A DNA stretch of 64,000 bases from Desulfosarcina alkanivorans. Lineage in GTDB: Bacteria; Desulfobacterota; Desulfobacteria; Desulfobacterales; Desulfosarcinaceae. This document shows, piece by piece, positions 54,102-64,000 of the stretch. The notes under the pieces were generated by a model, which saw only the letters and a list, made by a program, of their open reading frames with translations, had not been told where the DNA came from and did not search any database. Both the position numbers and the translations under genes were made by a program. Positions within the stretch are counted from its first letter, which is position 1. The number at the start of each line of letters is the position of its first letter. The stretch is taken from assembly GCF_009688945.1 (NCBI RefSeq), contig NZ_AP021874.1, positions 2,604,001-2,668,000 of the forward strand. Direction: 5' to 3'.

Positions 54102-54983
54102 TCATCCAAAGCGGCCGGTAATGTAATCCTGCGTCAACTGGTGAAGCGGGCGGGTGAACAACTGGTCCGTCGGCCCCACTTCGATCAGGAGTCCCAGATG
54201 AAAATAGGCGGTCCGCTGGCTGACCCGCGAGGCCTGCTGCATGGAATGGGTGACGATGGCAATGGTGTACTGGGCGCTCAACTCGTGAATCAGTTCTTCG
54301 ATAATCGAGGTGGCGATGGGATCGAGTGCGGAACAGGGCTCATCCATCAGGATGACTTCCGGATTGACCGCAATGGTCCTGGCAATGCACAATCGCTGCT
54401 GCTGGCCACCGGAAAGACCGGTGCCCGGCTGGTCCAGCCGATCCTTGACCTCTTTCCACAACCCGGCCTTGCGCAGGGACATCTCTACAATTTCATCGGT
54501 TTCGCTGCGGGTGGTGGCGATGCCGTGGATTTTCGGCCCATAGGCGATGTTGTCGTATATCGATTTGGGGAATGGATTCGGTTTCTGGAACACCATGCCC
54601 ACCTGGGCCCTCAGGGGGACCACGTCGACCGACGGATCGTAGATATCGGTTTCATCCAGCTTGATCGCGCCGGTCACCCGGCAGATATCGATGGTATCGT
54701 TCATGCGGTTCAGGCAACGCAGGAAAGTCGATTTTCCACATCCGGAAGGACCGATCAGGGCGATCACCTCGTTTTTACCGATATCGAGCGAAACGTTATA
54801 AATCGCCTGTTTTTCTCCGTAGAACACATCGACATCGCGGCATGTCATGCGCGGGTTGTCACTGAATGGATGTCCAACCGTCCGTTGCTGGCTGGCATCA
54901 ATCGGTTTCCCGCTTTGCGGATCTATGATCTCATTTTTCTTATCTGCCACGTCTGCTTTTCTCCCTGTGGGCCGCAAGGCCAT
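54102..54983 (-). CDS. pstB: Phosphate ABC transporter ATPase (second Pst system)
   Basis: A 293-residue ABC ATPase with [25 protein letters not shown] and [15 protein letters not shown]. About 35 extra residues before the usual PstB start ([20 protein letters not shown]) are polar and not conserved. The ATG at 54983 is chosen over a GTG at 55001. It is about 60% identical to pstB1 by eye, so the two transporters are distinct rather than recent copies. A long G/C-rich gap separates it from pstS2. Confidence 0.94.
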   Translation of the reverse strand: MALRPTGRKADVADKKNEIIDPQSGKPIDASQQRTVGHPFSDNPRMTCRDVDVFYGEKQAIYNVSLDIGKNEVIALIGPSGCGKSTFLRCLNRMNDTIDICRVTGAIKLDETDIYDPSVDVVPLRAQVGMVFQKPNPFPKSIYDNIAYGPKIHGIATTRSETDEIVEMSLRKAGLWKEVKDRLDQPGTGLSGGQQQRLCIARTIAVNPEVILMDEPCSALDPIATSIIEELIHELSAQYTIAIVTHSMQQASRVSQRTAYFHLGLLIEVGPTDQLFTRPLHQLTQDYITGRFG

Positions 54984-55248
54984 TGTTTTCCAATCTTGCA
55001 CCCGGCCTGGTGAAACCGCAAGCGGTTAATAAACCAGGGGTTGACGATATCGTCTCGCAACGCAAACTGTTTCCGGTTGTCCTGCCGCTTTGAATGTTAA
55101 GCCGGCCGCAGGTACAAGGCAATCTCTATTTCGGATCCTGACGCGACCACAAAGGCCGGCGGCAGTCATCGTGTCCGGCCTCCCTCTGCCGGTATCGGGC
55201 CTGAGGTCAGGGCGGCCCGCTCGCATCCGGACGGGCGCCGTCTGGCCG

Positions 55249-55288
55249 TCGACGGGCGGGCGGCCGCGGCCGGCGCGCCCGCCGTCGA
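55249..55288 (-). promoter_or_regulatory. Intercistronic hairpin after pstS2
   Basis: A G/C-rich stem with one bulge, TCGACGG-GCGGGCG (55249-55262) with CGCCCGCCGTCGA (55276-55288), begins nine bases after the pstS2 stop. No T run follows on the minus strand. The position mirrors the hairpin after pstS1. Confidence 0.75.
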
Positions 55289-55296
55289 TGGTTACA

Positions 55297-56346
55297 CTAC
55301 TTACACTCCATGGGGGTCAGCATTTTGATGTCCTGGGCGTACTTTTTTCTTTCCGCATCAGGCATGGGAATCAGTCCTTTTTCAGACAGGTATCCGTCGG
55401 GGCCCCAGGCCTTTTCGGAGCTGAAGGCCTTGAGGTACTCTTCCATACCCGGGATGGTCCCGATGTGTGCCTTTTTGACGTAGAAAAACAGCGGCCTGGA
55501 AACCGGGTATTTGCCATCGGCAATATTTTCGAAGGTCGGGGCGATGCCGTCGACGAAAGACCCCTGCATTTTATCCGCATTCTGGTCCAGGAAGCTGAAA
55601 CCGAAAATACCCAGCGCACTGGAATCCTTTTCCAGTTTCTGCACGATCAGGTTGTCGTTTTCACCGGCTTCCACGTAGGCCCCGTCTTCCCTGACGGTGT
55701 GGCAGATGGCCTTGTATCTCTTCTTGTCCTTTTTCTTCATGGCTTTGATGAAATCGAACGTCTTGGCCCCGCCTTCCATGGCCAGTTCCACGAAAGCATC
55801 GCGCGTTCCGGAGGTCGGCGGCGGTCCCAGAACGGTAATTTTCTGGTCGGGCAGGGAGGCGTTGACCTCTTTCCAGGTTTTGTAGGGGTTGGGCACCAGG
55901 TTGTCGCCGCCCTTGGGATCCGGAACATCCTTGGCCAGCGCCAGAAAAATGTCCTTGCGGGTCAGTTTCATGACCGGGGCCGATTTGCTGTTGGCCACAA
56001 CGATGCCGTCATATCCGACCTTGACCTCGATGATCTCTTTGACCCCGTTTTCAAAACAGGTCTTGCATTCGGAGGATTTAATGGCGCGCGACGCATTGGT
56101 GATGTCCGGATGTTCGACACCCACGCCGGCGCAAAACAGCTTCAGGCCGCCGCCGGAACCTGTGGATTCGATGGTCGGGGTCTTGAACCGGGTGGTCCGG
56201 CCGAATTGTTCGGCAACCACGGTGGCGAAGGGGTAAACGGTGGATGACCCCACGATGCTGATGTAGTCCCTGGCCGCCATCGTATCCACGGCGTTCACGC
56301 CGATCAGCAGGGCCGCAGCAGTCAAAATACTAAATACCTTTTTCAT
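55297..56346 (-). CDS. pstS: Phosphate-binding periplasmic protein (second system)
   Basis: A 349-residue exported binding protein. The ATG at 56346 behind AAGGAGAC opens a signal peptide (MKKVFSILTAAALLIGVNAV...MAA). DYISIVGSSTVYPFATVVAE, IESTGSGGGLKLFCAGVGVE, DITNASRAIKSSECKTC and PPTSGTRDAFVELAME are the phosphate-contact segments. Longer than PstS1 and with a Cys pair. It is unusual in lying after pstA and before pstB instead of heading the operon. Confidence 0.93.
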   Translation of the reverse strand: MKKVFSILTAAALLIGVNAVDTMAARDYISIVGSSTVYPFATVVAEQFGRTTRFKTPTIESTGSGGGLKLFCAGVGVEHPDITNASRAIKSSECKTCFENGVKEIIEVKVGYDGIVVANSKSAPVMKLTRKDIFLALAKDVPDPKGGDNLVPNPYKTWKEVNASLPDQKITVLGPPPTSGTRDAFVELAMEGGAKTFDFIKAMKKKDKKRYKAICHTVREDGAYVEAGENDNLIVQKLEKDSSALGIFGFSFLDQNADKMQGSFVDGIAPTFENIADGKYPVSRPLFFYVKKAHIGTIPGMEEYLKAFSSEKAWGPDGYLSEKGLIPMPDAERKKYAQDIKMLTPMECK

Positions 56347-56461
56347 GAATGTCTCCTTTTCCATTGCGTTTTTTGTGCTTCTGCCGCATCCGGCAGCCGC
56401 CGTCGACCACGCTACCCGCGTTGGATCGACAGTTTTGGGTTGAACTGCATTAGATTGACAA

Positions 56462-57758
56462 CTACCACCTTTTTTCAAAGCGTTTGCGCAGCAACACGGC
56501 CAGGGCGTTCATGGTGATCAGAAACGCCAGCAGCACCATGGTCGCCGCAGAGGTCCGCTCGACAAAAGCGCGCTCGGGGCTGTCCGCCCACAGGTAAATC
56601 TGCACCGGCAGCACCGTCGACGGATCGATGAACCCTTGTGGAATGTCCACGATGAAGGCCACCATGCCGATCATCAGCAGCGGGGCGGATTCTCCCAACG
56701 CCCTCGCCATCCCGATGATCGTACCGGTCATCATGCCCGGCATGGCCAGTGGAAGCACGTGGTGAAAAACCATCTGGTTCTTGGATGCCCCGACGCCCAG
56801 CGCCGCCTCGCGGATCGAGGGCGGCACCGACTTCAGGGAAGCCCGGCTGGCAATGATGATCGTCGGCAGGGTCATCAGGGTCAGCACCAGGCCGCCGACC
56901 AGTGGTGCTGAACGCGGCAACCCGAAGAAATTGAGGAAGACGGCCAACCCCAGAAGGCCGAACACAATCGACGGGACAGCGGCCAGGTTGTTGATGTTGA
57001 CCTCGATGATATCGGTCCACCGGTTCTTGGGGGCAAACTCTTCCATGTATACGGCCGCAGCCACGCCGGTGGGAAAAGAGAGCAGCAGGGTCACCACCAG
57101 GGTGTATAAGCTGCCCATCAGCGCACCACGGATACCTGCCATCTCAGGCTCACGGGAGTCGCCATTGGAAAAGAAATTGACATTGAACGCCTTGCGCAGC
57201 CGCCCTTCCTGGGCAAGCGTATCAAGCCAGGCCAGCTGGTTGTCCTTGAGACGTCGGTCGCTTTCGGGCAGATCACGGTTCATGTGCCCCTTGACCAGCA
57301 TATCCACGTCATCATCAGCCAGCACCCAGATGGATTGGACCCGGCCGATCAGGTCCCGGTCTTCAAGAAGCAGGGTTCGCACCTGAAAAGCGGCCCCGGG
57401 ACTCACCAGGCCGTACAGCGATCGTTTATCCCGCCGCCCCGACACGTCGGGAAACAATCCCCGCAGTGAGGCCTTGACCAAGGCCGGAAAGTTGGCATCC
57501 GCCACCAGTTCCGCTTCGAATTCCGCCGGGTCGAAAAAGATGTCGAGCTTGATTTCGGTCTGCTGGAAGGCACTGTAACCGTTGCCCATAATTGTCAGGA
57601 ACAGCAGTGCCAGAAAGGCCAGGCTGAGGGTGATGGCCACGACACCGTATATCCTGAAGCGGCGTTCGGCCCGATAGCGACGCTTCAGGCCACGGTTGAC
57701 GATATCGATGGTCCGGCGGCTGTCCGTTCGCGTGAGCGACTTCAATTGACTGGTCTTC

Positions 57759-57766
<8 letters not shown>
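56462..57766 (-). CDS. pstA: Phosphate ABC transporter permease PstA, long form (second system)
   Basis: A 434-residue permease. After the first helix (IYGVVAITLSLAFLALLFLT) comes a periplasmic domain of about 170 residues not found in short PstA. The core then has MGSLYTLVVTLLLSFPTGVA, SLKSVPPSIREAALGVGASK and GMARALGESAPLLMIGMVAF. The ATG at 57766 overlaps the pstC2 stop by eight bases and fits the family better than an upstream start. Long PstC/PstA pairs of this type are known in marine and proteobacterial Pst systems. Confidence 0.93.
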
Positions 57767-59147
<1,381 letters not shown>

Positions 59148-59285
59148 ATCTACCGGTGGTTGTTAAAAGATTGCGGGACAAGACCTTTCGATCCGGCGCC
59201 GCCTCTGCAAGATGGCAGGTGGGTGCATGGCCAGGCACAGCGTCTTGCGGTCGGTTGTCCTTCGGGTCGGATCATTTAAACGGGT

Positions 59286-59314
59286 CTGTCAGATTAGTGT
59301 TAGCGTTATGTTAG
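59286..59314 (-). promoter_or_regulatory. PhoB box 1 upstream of pstC2
   Basis: Half-sites CTAACAT (59308-59314), CTAACAC (59297-59303) and CTGACAG (59286-59292) on the minus strand at an exact 11-base pitch. Confidence 0.8.
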
Positions 59315-59370
59315 CGGCCTTTATTTTCTTGAAACGACTGCTTTCTGGTGGGACGCAAAGTAGGGCCTTA

Positions 59371-59399
59371 GTGTTAGATTTGTGTTAGCGCCGGGTTAG
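59371..59399 (-). promoter_or_regulatory. PhoB box 2 upstream of pstC2
   Basis: Half-sites CTAACCC (59393-59399), CTAACAC (59382-59388) and CTAACAC (59371-59377) on the minus strand at an 11-base pitch, about 57 bases further from the gene than box 1. It is also within 130 bases of the divergent MFS gene. Confidence 0.8.
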
Positions 59400-59523
59400 T
59401 TTTCAGTGAGACACGATTAGTCTTGACCCGCACTCCGGCTTTACCTATTATGCCGGTTTTTTCACAAGCGGATAGCGGCCATTGCCGATCCGGACCAGGC
59501 CCCTGCTCCGCGACCAGTAACCG

Positions 59524-60717
59524 ATGGGACCCATTGAACCGATGAAACCCGATGCCCATGCCAACCTGAAGGTGCTTTTTGCCCTGACCCTGGTCCACTT
59601 CACCGGGGACTTTTACAGCGCCTTCACCACGCCCCTCTTCCCCGCCTTCATGGACAAGCTCAACCTGAGCCTGGCCCAGGTGGGGATGATTGCCGGCATC
59701 AACCGGTTCCTCTCTTTTATCGTCCAGCCGATCGCCGGCTACCTGGCGGACCGCTACCAGGGCCGCGCCATCATTTTGGGCGGACTGCTCATGGCCGTGG
59801 TCTTCATCCCCCTTTCCGGCGTTGCCGGAAGCTATTGGATGCTGGTGCTGTTCATCGCCCTGGGGTCCGTGGGATCATCCCTGTTTCACCCCTCCGTGGC
59901 CGGCATGATCCCCCTCTACGCCGGCAACCGCAAAGGCTTTTCCATGTCCGTGTTCAATACCGGCGGCACACTGGCCTTTGCCGCAGGACCGTTTTTCATC
60001 ACCGCCGTCGTGGCCGCCTGGGGCCTGGAGGCCATGCCGGCCACCATGGTCATCGGGCTGATGGTAATGGTCTACCTGTGGGTGGTGGTGCCGTCACCAC
60101 AAAGCGAAGGCATGGCCGCGCTGGGATTGATGGGCACCCTGAAGCGCCAGTTCGGCACCGTGTGGAAATCCATTTTCCTGATCTGGCTGGTCATGGTCCT
60201 GCGGGCGGTGGTCGGCCAGTCGTTCATGACCTTCATGCCCGTCCTTCTGGTGAGCCGGGGATACTCGCTGGTTTCCGGCGGCGTCATGATCACCCTGTTC
60301 ACCCTGTCCGGCACGGTCAGCGGCCTGATGGCCGGATATCTCGCCGACCGGGCCGGATCCCGGCCGATCTTCCTGGTTGCCCACCTGCTGATGACGCCGG
60401 CCCTGCTCGTCATGCTGTGGCTGCCCGGGCCCTGGATCTATGCGGGTGTGTTCGTGGCCGGTTTTTTCGTGCTGGCCACCATGCCCCTGGGGGTGACCCT
60501 GGCCCAGGAACTGGCGCCGGGCGGGCGCTCCATGGTATCCAGCCTGATGATGGGCCTGGCCTACGGCCTGGGAGGCGCGATGGCGCCGGTGGTCGGTCGG
60601 CTGGCCGATCTGTATTCCATCGCCAGCGTGTTGTGGGCGGTCGCCTTCATCCCCCTGGTGACGATACCGCTGATCCTTCTGTTTCCACGAGGAAGGACCG
60701 AGGCGGCCGCCGGATAA
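59524..60717 (+). CDS. MFS transporter, fosmidomycin-resistance (Fsr) type
   Basis: A 397-residue major facilitator with about twelve helices. LTLVHFTGDFYSAFTTPLFP and MDKLNLSLAQVGMIAGINRF match the Fsr branch; YLADRYQGRAIILGGLLMAV carries the loop 2-3 motif. Fsr proteins export fosmidomycin and related phosphonates, but natural substrates are unknown. The position beside the phosphate operon makes export of a phosphorus compound a reasonable guess, no more. An ATG at 59542 is an alternative start. Confidence 0.85.
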   Translation: MGPIEPMKPDAHANLKVLFALTLVHFTGDFYSAFTTPLFPAFMDKLNLSLAQVGMIAGINRFLSFIVQPIAGYLADRYQGRAIILGGLLMAVVFIPLSGVAGSYWMLVLFIALGSVGSSLFHPSVAGMIPLYAGNRKGFSMSVFNTGGTLAFAAGPFFITAVVAAWGLEAMPATMVIGLMVMVYLWVVVPSPQSEGMAALGLMGTLKRQFGTVWKSIFLIWLVMVLRAVVGQSFMTFMPVLLVSRGYSLVSGGVMITLFTLSGTVSGLMAGYLADRAGSRPIFLVAHLLMTPALLVMLWLPGPWIYAGVFVAGFFVLATMPLGVTLAQELAPGGRSMVSSLMMGLAYGLGGAMAPVVGRLADLYSIASVLWAVAFIPLVTIPLILLFPRGRTEAAAG

Positions 60718-60763
60718 GGGTTCGAAATTGCGCACCGCGATCGAAGCGGATGCCGTGGAGGCC

Positions 60764-61123
60764 CTAAAACAGCTTGCTTCCCACTTTTGCATCCACCGCC
60801 GGTGATACGAACGTGGCCTCCCCGCTGTCTGCTTTGGGGTATTGGACCCCGAGCACCAGCACCTCGGAAACGACGGGCCCCATTTGCCGGGGTGCAAAAT
60901 TGAGCACACCGAGCACCAACCGGTCCTTCACCGCTTCGATGGGGTGCCGGGTAAAACGCCCGTAACTGACCCGGACGCCGAATTTTCCGAAGTCGATGGT
61001 CATCCGGTAGGTCGGCCGATGGGTACGGGTTTCAAGTTCTACCGTCGTGACCCTGCCCACCCGTATATCGAGCTTGTCGAATGAGTCCTCGAAAGCGACG
61101 ATTGGCTTGGTATCCCTGGCCAT
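60764..61123 (-). CDS. csaA: CsaA-like tRNA-binding-domain protein
   Basis: A 119-residue single OB-fold protein. FEDSFDKLDIRVGRVTTVEL, YRMTIDFGKFGVRVSYGRFT and VLGVLNFAPRQMGPVVSEVL match CsaA, a dimeric tRNA-binding-domain protein proposed as a secretion chaperone. I use the ATG at 61123, which has AAAGGA seven bases upstream; one at 61129 is too close to that site. Family identity is clear, its true role is debated. Confidence 0.9.
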   Translation of the reverse strand: MARDTKPIVAFEDSFDKLDIRVGRVTTVELETRTHRPTYRMTIDFGKFGVRVSYGRFTRHPIEAVKDRLVLGVLNFAPRQMGPVVSEVLVLGVQYPKADSGEATFVSPAVDAKVGSKLF

Positions 61124-61319
61124 TTTCATATCCTTTCCATCAGAGAAATTCCGCAGCCGCTGAGGGCGCCAAATATGGGGAACCGGCACGGCATAAAAAC
61201 CGGGAGGCCCGCTCCTGTTCGCAAGGGAGGCCTTGAACAGGGACCGCAGGGCAACAGCTTACCGAAAAAGTCCTGAAAGCTCAACTGCCGTGGCCATGAG
61301 CAGCAGTGACAAGGGGAAA

Positions 61320-62390
61320 CTACAGCGACTGCATCTGTGTGGTCACGAATACCGAGGCCCCCTTGGTGCTTTTGAATTGGAAATGGCCGCCTTCCACCAG
61401 TTCCTGGCAAGCGGCGACCACATCGGCATCATAGAGCGTGCCGCTGTTGACGGTGAGTTCCCCCATGGCTTTTTTCAATCCCAGCGAAGGGCGGTAGGGG
61501 CGGTGGGAGCCGATGGTTTCGAATACGTCGGAGACGCTCAGGATTCTGGCCTCCATCATGATGGCCTCCCCGGCGAGGCCCTTGGGGTAGCCGGACCCGT
61601 CCATGCGTTCGTGGTGCTGGAGGACAATTTCCGCCAGTGGCCAGGGAAAATCGATTTTCTTCAGAATATCATACCCTGACTGCACGTGGGTCTGGATCAT
61701 TGCGTATTCCGGGCCGCTGAGACGTCCCGGCTTGCACAGGATCTCTCCGGGGATGGTCAGTTTGCCCAGGTCGTGGATCACACTGGCCATCTGCAGGCCA
61801 TAAATCCGATCCTTTGAAAGTCCGACCTTCCGGGCAATGGCGCAGGCCAGCTCCGCCACCCGGTTCTGGTGGCCCGAGGTATAAGGGTCCCGCATTTCAA
61901 CGGCCAGGGCGATGGCCTGGACCGACCCCTCCATGGCTTTCTGGAAACGGTCCACGTTGCGGCGCAGTTCCCGGGCGGTCTGCCTGAGCTGGCCGCGGGT
62001 CTCCCTTTCATGCAGCACCCGCTTCAGCCGCGCCACGATCTCCGCCAGCCGGATGGGTTTTTCGATAAAATCGCTGGCCCCCTGGGCGAGGATCTCCTCG
62101 TAGGCGAAATTATTCACCAGGCCGGTGATGATGATCACATCGGCATCGAAATGGTCCTTGATCCGACGGCACAGGTCGAGGCCGCTCATCCCCGTCATCT
62201 GGACATCGGAGATGACCACCTCCACCGGCTCCGAAGGCAGGATCCGTAACGCCGATTCTGCACTGTCGGCCGTCAGGCAGCGGCACCCGGAGGCCTCGAT
62301 GCCATAAGCAAGAATATCACGGATATCGTCGTCGTCATCCACCACCAGAACGAGGGGGGTGGATGCGTCTTCTGGTATTGCGGGTTTCAT
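61320..62390 (-). CDS. Response regulator with HD-GYP domain (c-di-GMP phosphodiesterase)
   Basis: A 356-residue RpfG-type protein. The receiver has LVLVVDDDDDIRDILAYGIE and a phospho-acceptor Asp in VEVVISDVQMTGMSGLDLCR. The HD-GYP domain has VIHDLGKLTIPGEILCKPGR, then VLQHHERMDGSGYPKGLAGE with the GYP triad. It would hydrolyse c-di-GMP in response to an unidentified kinase. The ATG at 62390 follows GGAGATTATAT. It could lower the signal sensed by the PilZ protein at 21049-21453. Confidence 0.93.
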   Translation of the reverse strand: MKPAIPEDASTPLVLVVDDDDDIRDILAYGIEASGCRCLTADSAESALRILPSEPVEVVISDVQMTGMSGLDLCRRIKDHFDADVIIITGLVNNFAYEEILAQGASDFIEKPIRLAEIVARLKRVLHERETRGQLRQTARELRRNVDRFQKAMEGSVQAIALAVEMRDPYTSGHQNRVAELACAIARKVGLSKDRIYGLQMASVIHDLGKLTIPGEILCKPGRLSGPEYAMIQTHVQSGYDILKKIDFPWPLAEIVLQHHERMDGSGYPKGLAGEAIMMEARILSVSDVFETIGSHRPYRPSLGLKKAMGELTVNSGTLYDADVVAACQELVEGGHFQFKSTKGASVFVTTQMQSL

Positions 62391-62556
62391 ATATAATCTC
62401 CTCAATAACCGAAAATGCCGGGTCTTGGAGGCGTTGACACAGCGCCGCAGGTTGTCCCTGGTTTCAGAAAGCCGGGTACCGCACCAAAAGGGGAGCGTGG
62501 ATATGGTCGGCAGGGTGTTGGAATCGGTCCTGAAATCAGCGCCGCCGATGGCCGGC

Positions 62557-63540
62557 TCAGGATTTGAAAATGAGGAATATCACATAGGCCACATAGCACC
62601 CGATGAGAATCAGACCTTTTCTTCGCGAAATTGTCAAGTCCCCTCTCATCATCACCCAGGGCAGTGCACTGATGGTCATCATCACCAGGTAATCCACCAC
62701 CAGGCCGCTGCCGACAAAGCCCCCGGCAATAGCGATCGGCCTGACCATGGCCGTCGCGCCGACGACACTGAGAAGATTGAACACATTGCTGCCCACCAGG
62801 TTCCCCAGGGAGATATCCATCTCCTTTTTCATGGCGGCGACCACCGATGTCGCCAGTTCGGGCACCGAGGTGCCGAAGGCCACGACGGTGAGGCCCACGA
62901 ATTTTTCGTTGACCCCCAAAACGGACATCACGCTCACCGCGGCATCCACAAGCAGATCCGCACCGACGACCACCCCCGCCGTGCCACCCACGATCATCAG
63001 GCACTGCATCCACGTTTTTTGCATCAGCCCGGCATTCGTCGGTGGAACGATCGCCGCTTCGCCAACCAAGCCCGGCATGGCTCGACTGACACGCACGGCG
63101 ACCTTGTAATTGAACCAGGTATAGGCAAGGATGCCGCCAAAAAGGGTGACCCCCTCGATCCTGCCGATCACCGAGTTGAAGGAGAGCAGCAGCAGGTAGG
63201 CGGAAATGGCCAGCATGAGGGGGATGTCCCGGGTGATGACGATGCGGCTGGTCTTTACGGGCTGAAACACGGCGGTCAGCCCCAGCACCAGGGCGATGTT
63301 GCAGATGTTGCTGCCCACCACGTTGCCCAGGGCGATCATGCTCTTTCCCTTGACGGCGGAAACGAGGCTGACCACCAGTTCGGGGGCCGAGGTGCCAAAG
63401 GCCACCACGGTGAGGCCGATGACCATGGGGGACAGCCCCAGGCTGCGGGCCAGGGTGGAGGCGCCGCGGACCAGCCAGCCGGCACCGTAGTATAACAGCA
63501 GGAGGCCTGCCGTGAATGCGATCAGGTGGGAAATGGTCAA
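62557..63540 (-). CDS. Calcium/sodium antiporter (CaCA family, YrbG-like)
   Basis: A 327-residue inner-membrane exchanger with about ten helices in two inverted halves. Each half has the alpha-repeat: VIGLTVVAFGTSAPELVVSL then ALGNVVGSNICNIALVLGLT, and FVGLTVVAFGTSVPELATSV then SLGNLVGSNVFNLLSVVGAT. The GTSxPE and GNxxGSN motifs carry the ion-binding acidic and Asn residues. Full length, with no anomalies. Confidence 0.95.
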   Translation of the reverse strand: MTISHLIAFTAGLLLLYYGAGWLVRGASTLARSLGLSPMVIGLTVVAFGTSAPELVVSLVSAVKGKSMIALGNVVGSNICNIALVLGLTAVFQPVKTSRIVITRDIPLMLAISAYLLLLSFNSVIGRIEGVTLFGGILAYTWFNYKVAVRVSRAMPGLVGEAAIVPPTNAGLMQKTWMQCLMIVGGTAGVVVGADLLVDAAVSVMSVLGVNEKFVGLTVVAFGTSVPELATSVVAAMKKEMDISLGNLVGSNVFNLLSVVGATAMVRPIAIAGGFVGSGLVVDYLVMMTISALPWVMMRGDLTISRRKGLILIGCYVAYVIFLIFKS

Positions 63541-63698
63541 AAAACACGCCTTCCTCGGGCCGGTTTTCGAAACGGCCGGTTTTCAGTCAATGCCGGCATC
63601 GGAATTTCCTTTTTCACGTCGAAATCGACCGCAATATGACATTGTCGGGGGTTGAACACAATGCGATTTTATTCAATTCGTACCTAATTTTTCAGCCG

Positions 63699-64000
63699 TC
63701 AGGAAGCATTTCCCGAAGGTGCGTAGCGGATCAGGGCCGCTTTTCTGCCGGCCACCCGCTGATAGGTCTCGTCGGGCCACCCCAGGGCGATCACGGCATA
63801 GGGGGTTTCGTGGTCGGGAATGCCCAGCATGCGAACGATCGACCGCTGCCGCCGCATGGCTTCGATGACAAAACCGATCAGACAGGACCCCAGGCCCATG
63901 GCATGGGCGGCCAGCAGCATGTTGCCGGTGGCCAGCATCGCATCTTCGGACGGGCAGGACGCGTCATCGTCGGCGGACACCACGATCACGGCCGTGGCCC
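63699..64000 (-). CDS. Nitroreductase family protein, C-terminal part (runs off right edge)
   Basis: The minus-strand frame is open at base 64000 and stops at 63699. It has EDAMLATGNMLLAAHAMGLG and SCLIGFVIEAMRRQRSIVRM, then MLGIPDHETPYAVIALGWPD, the FMN-binding and C-terminal signature of nitroreductases. The N-terminal FMN-phosphate region is outside the window. Substrate unknown. Confidence 0.88.
   Translation of the reverse strand, partial: ATAVIVVSADDDASCPSEDAMLATGNMLLAAHAMGLGSCLIGFVIEAMRRQRSIVRMLGIPDHETPYAVIALGWPDETYQRVAGRKAALIRYAPSGNAS

Larger units (their letters stand above)
59148..59523. other. 376-base divergent promoter region, pstC2 and MFS gene
   Basis: It holds two multi-part PhoB boxes (listed separately) oriented toward pstC2, and otherwise no gene. 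The MFS gene at 59524 reads away on the other strand and could share the control region. Confidence 0.6.

Noticed and set aside
62402..63547. 381-codon minus-strand frame overlapping the antiporter gene in another frame
   Set aside because: Arg/Gly/Pro-rich translation; the antiporter frame has both alpha-repeat motifs.

Overview
The base composition (mostly 55-60% GC), the exosortase/PEP-CTERM surface system, rubrerythrin, a CGGC-domain protein, a biosynthetic PAPS gene beside sulfotransferases, and several c-di-GMP proteins suggest a Gram-negative anaerobe of the deltaproteobacterial (Desulfobacterota, Desulfosarcina-like) type. This placement is an inference from gene content; there is no rRNA gene in the window.

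Region 1 (1-22,100) is an exopolysaccharide locus, almost all on the minus strand. It holds an exosortase cut by the window edge, a short IS remnant, six glycosyltransferases, two sulfotransferases, a secreted glycoside hydrolase, a polymerase/ligase, a Wzx-type flippase, APS kinase (cysC) and the GDP-L-fucose pathway (fcl, gmd). On the plus strand beyond it are a LuxR/CsgD-like regulator, a PilZ protein and a PEP-CTERM protein that could be an exosortase substrate. Together they read as a c-di-GMP-responsive system that could make a sulfated, fucose-containing exopolysaccharide.

Region 2 (22,300-42,500) is mixed. It contains a P1B-type ATPase in a tight operon with three SPFH membrane proteins, an alkaline phosphatase, an arsenate-reductase-type phosphatase, several small or hypothetical genes, a cyclase, a DUF3465 protein, a flavodoxin-like oxidoreductase, a frameshifted threonine ammonia-lyase and a plant-type LRR protein. 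Region 3 (42,700-45,450) has rubrerythrin, a cupin, a CGGC protein and a D-cysteine desulfhydrase-type enzyme.

Region 4 (45,680-59,400) is a phosphate island: two different complete Pst transporters, phoU, phoB, phoR and a truncated second phoR. Direct repeats of the type CTAACAC at 11-base pitch occur upstream of both pst operons and at several other places in the window, and are probable PhoB boxes. Region 5 (59,500-64,000) has an Fsr-type MFS transporter, CsaA, an HD-GYP response regulator, a Ca/Na antiporter and a partial nitroreductase.

The most unusual signal is a family of intergenic arrays with a strict 7-base (sometimes 9-base) period, each array with its own word. Some contain short hairpins with compensatory changes. 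The arrays flank a four-helix-bundle (S23-family) gene inserted between gmd and fcl, and two blocks (69 and 117 bases, both multiples of three) sit in frame inside fcl. A separate 165-base repeat occurs twice, 17 kb apart.
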